Assembly (NCBI GenBank): GCA_025463545.1
Contig: JAODAR010000001.1
Coordinates: 160,445-224,444 of the forward strand
Direction of reading: 5' to 3'
From: Microbacteriaceae bacterium
Lineage (GTDB): Bacteria > Actinomycetota > Actinomycetes > Actinomycetales > Microbacteriaceae
DNA length: 64,000 bases
Shown here: one piece after another, positions 60,333 through 64,000 of the stretch
Layout of the letters: each line of letters opens with the position of its first letter
How positions within the stretch are numbered: the first letter of the stretch is position 1
The notes under the pieces: model-generated
Told to the model about the DNA's origin: nothing
Seen by the model: the letters and a program-made list of their open reading frames with translations, nothing else
Databases searched by the model: none
Translations under genes and position numbers: made by a program

Positions 60333-61395
60333 GGAAGTTTGATTTCCGGATCTACCTTGTCCCCCACAAAGGGCCAAAGTCGACTGCGGATGCAGCTATG
60401 ACATTCGTGCGTTAATGCGTTAAGACGAAATGACACCCGAGCAAATCGCGGTTCTCGATCAGGTTCAAACGATCATCCGAGAACGGCACGGCATGTACCC
60501 GTCGAGGACCTCAACTGACTGCGAGCCGGTCAGGTCATTGAACAGGTTGCGCCACAACTGAGTCGACCGTTCACTCAACACATGCACACGCAAGCCTGGC
60601 GTTACTTTCAGGTTCCACCCGCGACGGGCGCTAGCGACAAAACAGCCACAAACTCGGACTTCTGTCAGGAGCCCTACTTGGGCCGGGTCAGCCGGTACCT
60701 GCTGACATCGCGCCTCATGGAACGGAAGCGTGAGAAGCTACTTCGGGAGTCCACGCTGCTTGGAACGAAAAGGGGACATTTCTATCTGCTCATGGCTGGA
60801 ATGGGATCGGACGGAGCCCTATTGCCCATGTCGCCCGCGTCCATGACCTGGGGGCGATTCGAATGCCGCCTGAGATCACTGACCCCTTGCTGGACGGTGG
60901 CACGGGCAAGGTCTATCACTGGAGCGACATCTCGGGCTGGTCCTTTCACCGGTTATGGCCCGAGTGGGATGGTTCGGTCTAAAGGCCTATGGATTTCTGA
61001 AGGCCTGTGGATTTGAGGGGCGGCTTACGCTCAACGTGCACAATCATGTTGTGAGATCCAGCTGACGGCGAACGAACTCGGCGCCTTCACCGGTACGTAA
61101 GACCTTCGGAGCGACGCGCGGCATCCTGTGTGACACCGAGGCCGCCACAAGCGTAACCGCCTCAGTCATAGACATCGCCAAAACAGATTGCGCTTTTGAA
61201 AAAGGGGCACCGCAAATCCGTCCCTATGATCCTCCCAAGTGACACAGCGTGGGGCACGCACGTCCCGTGCGTGGGTCGGCTCCAGACCTGTCGCGCTGAC
61301 CGCCCGGCCTCAGAGAAAACCCCTCGCGACGATTCTGTCTGGGACGAGGCCTCTATCGGGCGTCCCGTCGGCCACCGGAGCGCGAAGAAGTAGAG
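60333..61395. other. Degenerate region with a possible DNA-binding-protein remnant
   Basis: About 1.06 kb without an intact gene. A startless frame 60821-60982 (plus) encodes IAHVARVHDLGAIRMPPEI...GGTGKVYHWSDISGW, with the layout of small AlpA/excisionase-like helix-turn-helix proteins; its beginning is missing. The second copy of the 62-bp repeat (61240-61302) lies near the right end. The longer frame 60582-61016 looks spurious. Confidence 0.45.
61240..61302. repeat. Second copy of the 62-bp element
   Basis: TGACACAGCGTGGGGCACGC...GCGTG...CGGCTCCAGA...GCGCTGACCG, direct orientation relative to 55399-55460. Function unknown. Confidence 0.6.
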
Positions 61396-62358
61396 CTATC
61401 GATTGTGTTTCGGTCGGGGGCCCCACGCAGGGAAATTGACGTGTGTTTCCCCGTCGATTACCACGCGAACTTTGCCGTTGCCGGGGATGACGCAGAGCCG
61501 GTCCAGACCTGCCTCTTTGTCGTGACATCCTGTGAGTATCCGGCGTCCATCTGGTGACCACGCGGGCTTGAAGAATCCCAGCCCGGCAGTGGGCGGGACT
61601 GCGACGCGAAGGCTCTTCCCGTCCGGTTGAACGGACATGATGGCCCCGGCGTCAGGAGCCGTCGGGTTTTCCGGTGCGATGTTGAAGATGATCGACCGAC
61701 CGTCGGGCGACCAGTCCGGATGCTCGAGCCCGGCGCGGGCGGGTACGACTTCGCGCAGACCCGTGCCATCTGAGTTGACGACGTAGATGGCTTCGGGCTG
61801 CCCTTCGGGGGAGTCGCCGGCGATGCGTCCGAACGCGATCTTCGATCCGTCGGGTGAGAAAACCGGTTCTACGTCGATGGAGCCCTCAGTGAGCATGCGG
61901 GCCTCGGATCCGTCTGACCGCGTGATCCAGATCGAGATTGTGAACGGATTCGCGTCGAACGAAGTGAAGCCGTTATAAGCGATCCATTTTCCGTCTGCTG
62001 ACCAGTCCGGTGCTTCCTGCACTCCCACTGCCGTGGTCAGGGCGAGCCGGTTCGTCCCGTCTGGGGCGATAGAGGCGATGTGGACGCCAGTCTCATCGGG
62101 GTAGTCGAACGCGATCCGGCTTCCGTCCGGTGCCCAGTCGGAGAAGTTGGCCGGTCCGTCCGTAATGCGCTTTTGACCTGTTCCGTTCGATTTCGCCACC
62201 CACAGACTGAAATCGCCGAGGGAAGGATCGAGACGGCCAAAGGATATGAGTCCGTTCGGAGATCTGTGGGGGTGATCGTCTGCCGCAGCCGCGGGTGAGA
62301 GTCCGCCCAGGCAGAGGATGGTGGCAAGCAAGGCAATCGGTGCCGTTTTCCAAGACAT
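61396..62358 (-). CDS. Secreted TolB-like beta-propeller protein
   Basis: The 320-residue protein begins with a signal peptide (MSWKTAPIALLATILCLGGLSPAAAADD). Then come repeated PD40/TolB-type blades with the motif PxWSPDGxxIxF: ANFSDWAPDGSRIAFDY, EAPDWSADGKWIAYNG, VEPVFSPDGSKIAFGR, EHPDWSPDGRSIIFNI and FKPAWSPDGRRILTG. The ATG was chosen because AGGAG lies five bases upstream. No Tol system occurs in actinobacteria, so it is a generic secreted propeller of unknown function. The last blade contains a Cys pair (GCHDKEAGLDRLC). Confidence 0.85.
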   Translation of the reverse strand: MSWKTAPIALLATILCLGGLSPAAAADDHPHRSPNGLISFGRLDPSLGDFSLWVAKSNGTGQKRITDGPANFSDWAPDGSRIAFDYPDETGVHIASIAPDGTNRLALTTAVGVQEAPDWSADGKWIAYNGFTSFDANPFTISIWITRSDGSEARMLTEGSIDVEPVFSPDGSKIAFGRIAGDSPEGQPEAIYVVNSDGTGLREVVPARAGLEHPDWSPDGRSIIFNIAPENPTAPDAGAIMSVQPDGKSLRVAVPPTAGLGFFKPAWSPDGRRILTGCHDKEAGLDRLCVIPGNGKVRVVIDGETHVNFPAWGPRPKHNR

Positions 62359-62715
62359 GAGCACTCCTGTACGAGTGCCGTTTCGTCATCGACACCGCGG
62401 GTGTCCACGGACCGTCGTCGTCTGGCGACTGTTCCGTACTCCCTGTGGGACACATAGTGCTCCCGCGGCCGTCCGCGGTCAACCCTGAAGGTTCAAGCGA
62501 CCGTATAAGCTCCGGCTTGCGGAACACTTAGCCCGGGGCGGCGACCCATTCTCCTGTGGCCGGCTCCTGCGGCGGGCTCGTTCGTGTTGGTCATCTTCCA
62601 TCCTCGTCTGCACGAATGTCAGTACTCGTTTGCACAGTTCGTTCAGCGGTCACGAGCGTGGCATTGTGCCCGTGGCGGAAACGTTCGGGCTGGACATCTC
62701 CGCCCTGGCAAATGA
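62359..62715. other. Intergenic region, no gene recognised
   Basis: About 357 bp between the propeller gene start and the 3' end of map. No gene or RNA is visible. Confidence 0.4.
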
Positions 62716-63486
62716 TCATTCGCTGGGTCGGGTGAGCGTGATCGGGCCGTCGTTGGTGATCGCGATGGTGTGTTCTGAGTGGGCGCTGCGACTTCCGTCT
62801 GCGCTGCGCAGTGTCCAGCCGTCGCGGTCAACTCGGAGCCTGTCGGTGCCGCGCATGAACCAGGGCTCGATCGCTATGACAAGTCCTGGCTTGAGCGGGA
62901 AGCCGCGGCCGGCGCGACCGGAGTTGGGAATGTGCGGGTCGCCATGCATTGTTCGTCCGACGCCGTGGCCGCCGAACTCCAGGTTCACGCTGATACCAGC
63001 GTCGTGTGCGACGCTTCCGATGGCATGGGAGATGTCGCCGATTTTGTTTCCGACCACGGCGGCCGCGATTCCGGCGTTGAGAGCGCGCTCGGTGAGCGCA
63101 ATGAGTTCGAGGTCTTCGGGGCGGGCTGCGCCGACCACGATGCTGATGGCGGAGTCGGCGACCCAACCATTGACGCTGGCCGCGAAGTCGAGAGTGAGCA
63201 GGTCTCCATCGTGAAGACAATAGGGGCTCGGCTTGCCGTGCAGGACGGCGTCATTGACGGATGTGCATAGTACGTACCCGAATGGGCCGGAGCCGAAGGA
63301 CGGCGCGTAGTCCAGGTAACTGGATTGTGCGCCGCGCTGCCGGATGAGCTCGTGCGCGAAAGCGTCCAACTCGAGCAGGCTCACGCCGACTGCGGCGCGA
63401 GTTTTCAGCGCCTCAAGTGTTGAAGCGACGAACTTGCCGGCTGCCTTCATCTCGTCGATCTCGGCTGCTGTGCGCAATTCGATCAT
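62716..63486 (-). CDS. map: Methionine aminopeptidase
   Basis: Removes the N-terminal Met from nascent proteins. The 256-residue protein has the metal-binding residues in the right order: LHGKPSPYCLHDGDLLTLDFAASVNGWVADSAI (Asp, Asp), the His-containing FGGHGVGRTMHGDPHIPN, GLVIAIEPWF (Glu) and SAHSEHTIAITNDGP (last Glu). GGAGG precedes ATG. It is probably a second map copy since it is away from ribosomal genes. Divergent from a small XRE regulator. Confidence 0.9.
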   Translation of the reverse strand: MIELRTAAEIDEMKAAGKFVASTLEALKTRAAVGVSLLELDAFAHELIRQRGAQSSYLDYAPSFGSGPFGYVLCTSVNDAVLHGKPSPYCLHDGDLLTLDFAASVNGWVADSAISIVVGAARPEDLELIALTERALNAGIAAAVVGNKIGDISHAIGSVAHDAGISVNLEFGGHGVGRTMHGDPHIPNSGRAGRGFPLKPGLVIAIEPWFMRGTDRLRVDRDGWTLRSADGSRSAHSEHTIAITNDGPITLTRPSE

Positions 63487-63551
63487 CTCGCTACCTCCAA
63501 TCCTGCGGGTGCCGGCATCGATGGTGCCGGGCCTAAATGCCGTTATTACTA

Positions 63552-63559
63552 TACCGGTA
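63552..63559. promoter_or_regulatory. TACCGGTA palindrome in the map-XRE divergent promoter
   Basis: TACCGGTA lies in the middle of an AT-rich stretch (TTATTACTA-TACCGGTA-CTATTATTGG) between the divergent map and XRE genes, 14 bp before the XRE start. It overlaps the likely -10 regions and is a good operator candidate for the XRE protein. Confidence 0.6.
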
Positions 63560-63573
63560 CTATTATTGGTGTT

Positions 63574-63840
63574 ATGGTTCGTGTTCCGCTCACCGCCGCC
63601 GAGATCAGGCGAGGCCAAGACTTGGGTGCTGCCTTGCGGGCGGCGCGCGGCTCACGAACGATGGTTGAAGTCGCGTCACGTGCTGCAGTCTCCGTCGAGA
63701 CGCTTCGCAAGATCGAGACCGGCCGCAGTCCCTCGCCGGAGTTCTTCACGATCCTGCGGGTCTGCTCGGCATTGGGCATCAAGATCGATGAACTACTGCC
63801 ATGGAGCATTGAAGATGAAATTGCGGCGACCGCTTCATAA
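63574..63840 (+). CDS. XRE-family helix-turn-helix regulator
   Basis: The 88-residue protein is a single HTH domain: LTAAEIRRGQDLGAALRAARGSRTMVEVASRAAVSVETLRKIETGRSPSPEFFTILRVCSALGIKIDELLPW. It is divergent from the methionine aminopeptidase gene, with a palindrome between them, so it probably regulates map and itself. Start ATG follows ATTGGTGTT without a strong ribosome-binding site, perhaps leaderless. The final 160 bp of the window show no gene. Confidence 0.87.
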   Translation: MVRVPLTAAEIRRGQDLGAALRAARGSRTMVEVASRAAVSVETLRKIETGRSPSPEFFTILRVCSALGIKIDELLPWSIEDEIAATAS

Positions 63841-64000
63841 CGTTATAGCCAGTACTCCGACTGCCTTCGGTTGAAACGTCCTCCGAAATCCCAGATGTCT
63901 CGCAAGCCGCTCCTCATACGGGACTCATTCTCTTGAACCGTCGGACCTCGTTCAGCCACCAAGCACCCCGTCGAGGATCTCGGCAGTCACCGGGTCGACC

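Noticed and set aside
60430..60561. 43-codon frame starting MTPEQIAVLDQVQ
   Set aside because: No ribosome-binding site and no recognisable family; could be chance in degenerate DNA.
60582..61016. 144-codon plus-strand frame
   Set aside because: Composition is not protein-like and a better, startless frame in the same DNA resembles a DNA-binding-protein remnant.

Overview
The window is high-GC actinobacterial chromosome. It most likely comes from a Microbacteriaceae-type organism. This is inferred from the gene order thiL, DUF3515 lipoprotein, ddl, gpsA, plsC, murA, leuD, leuC, and from GTG/TTG starts, a yybP-ykoY-type leader before a TerC gene and an F420-type reductase fragment. No species can be named from sequence alone.

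1-14.6 kb is conserved housekeeping DNA: rsmD, thiL, a DUF3515 lipoprotein, a compact leuC-leuD-murA-plsC-gpsA-ddl run on the minus strand, a PP2C phosphatase, TerC with an apparent manganese riboswitch, tRNA-Glu(CTC), a diacylglycerol-kinase-like lipid kinase, an MBL hydrolase and DUF1918. Short tandem repeats sit between several of these genes and inside murA.

14.7-22.5 kb is a foreign-looking cassette of clearly lower GC. It has a two-gene minus-strand operon (1055 and 797 residues, neither recognised) and a divergent flavin amine oxidase. The 797-residue protein carries a D...GGDE pattern that could be a palm-type nucleotidyl-cyclase core.

22.7-30.9 kb is accessory DNA: an esterase, a decayed P-loop kinase, an MBL hydrolase, a YCII protein, a patatin, a MobF relaxase fragment, a lipoprotein/membrane-protein pair and a broken IS21 element.

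31.3-38.6 kb is the most interesting part: a compact RiPP-like modification locus. On the plus strand are a YbaY-like protein, a true PRMT-type methyltransferase and a borosin-type (OphMA-like) backbone N-methyltransferase without a fused substrate. Converging on it is a translationally coupled minus-strand operon: an astacin-type metalloprotease with a very long repetitive tail, an APH-type kinase, a HopA1-type lyase and a LanC-type cyclase. The protease tail has about 47 X-Pro-Thr tripeptides (X = Phe, Leu or Arg), then Tyr/Ser/Asp repeats. It offers Thr/Ser for the kinase-lyase pair and Arg for the PRMT, but no Cys for the LanC. I propose the tail as the substrate. I know of no described system with this combination.

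38.9-39.8 kb holds IS3 and tyrosine-integrase remnants. 39.8-45.7 kb is a catabolic operon (two APC permeases, two proline-iminopeptidase-like hydrolases, one acetamidase/formamidase) with a perfect palindrome upstream and a FadR-type GntR regulator nearby, flanked by two decayed copies of a dGTPase-like gene. 48-51.2 kb is a PhzF / XRE-cupin / EamA / PaiB-like operon. 51.4-64 kb contains a resolvase, a second PhzF, a Na+/H+ antiporter, a GntR/membrane-protein pair, TetR/MMPL, about 1 kb of degenerate DNA, a beta-propeller secreted protein, and a methionine aminopeptidase divergent from a small XRE regulator.
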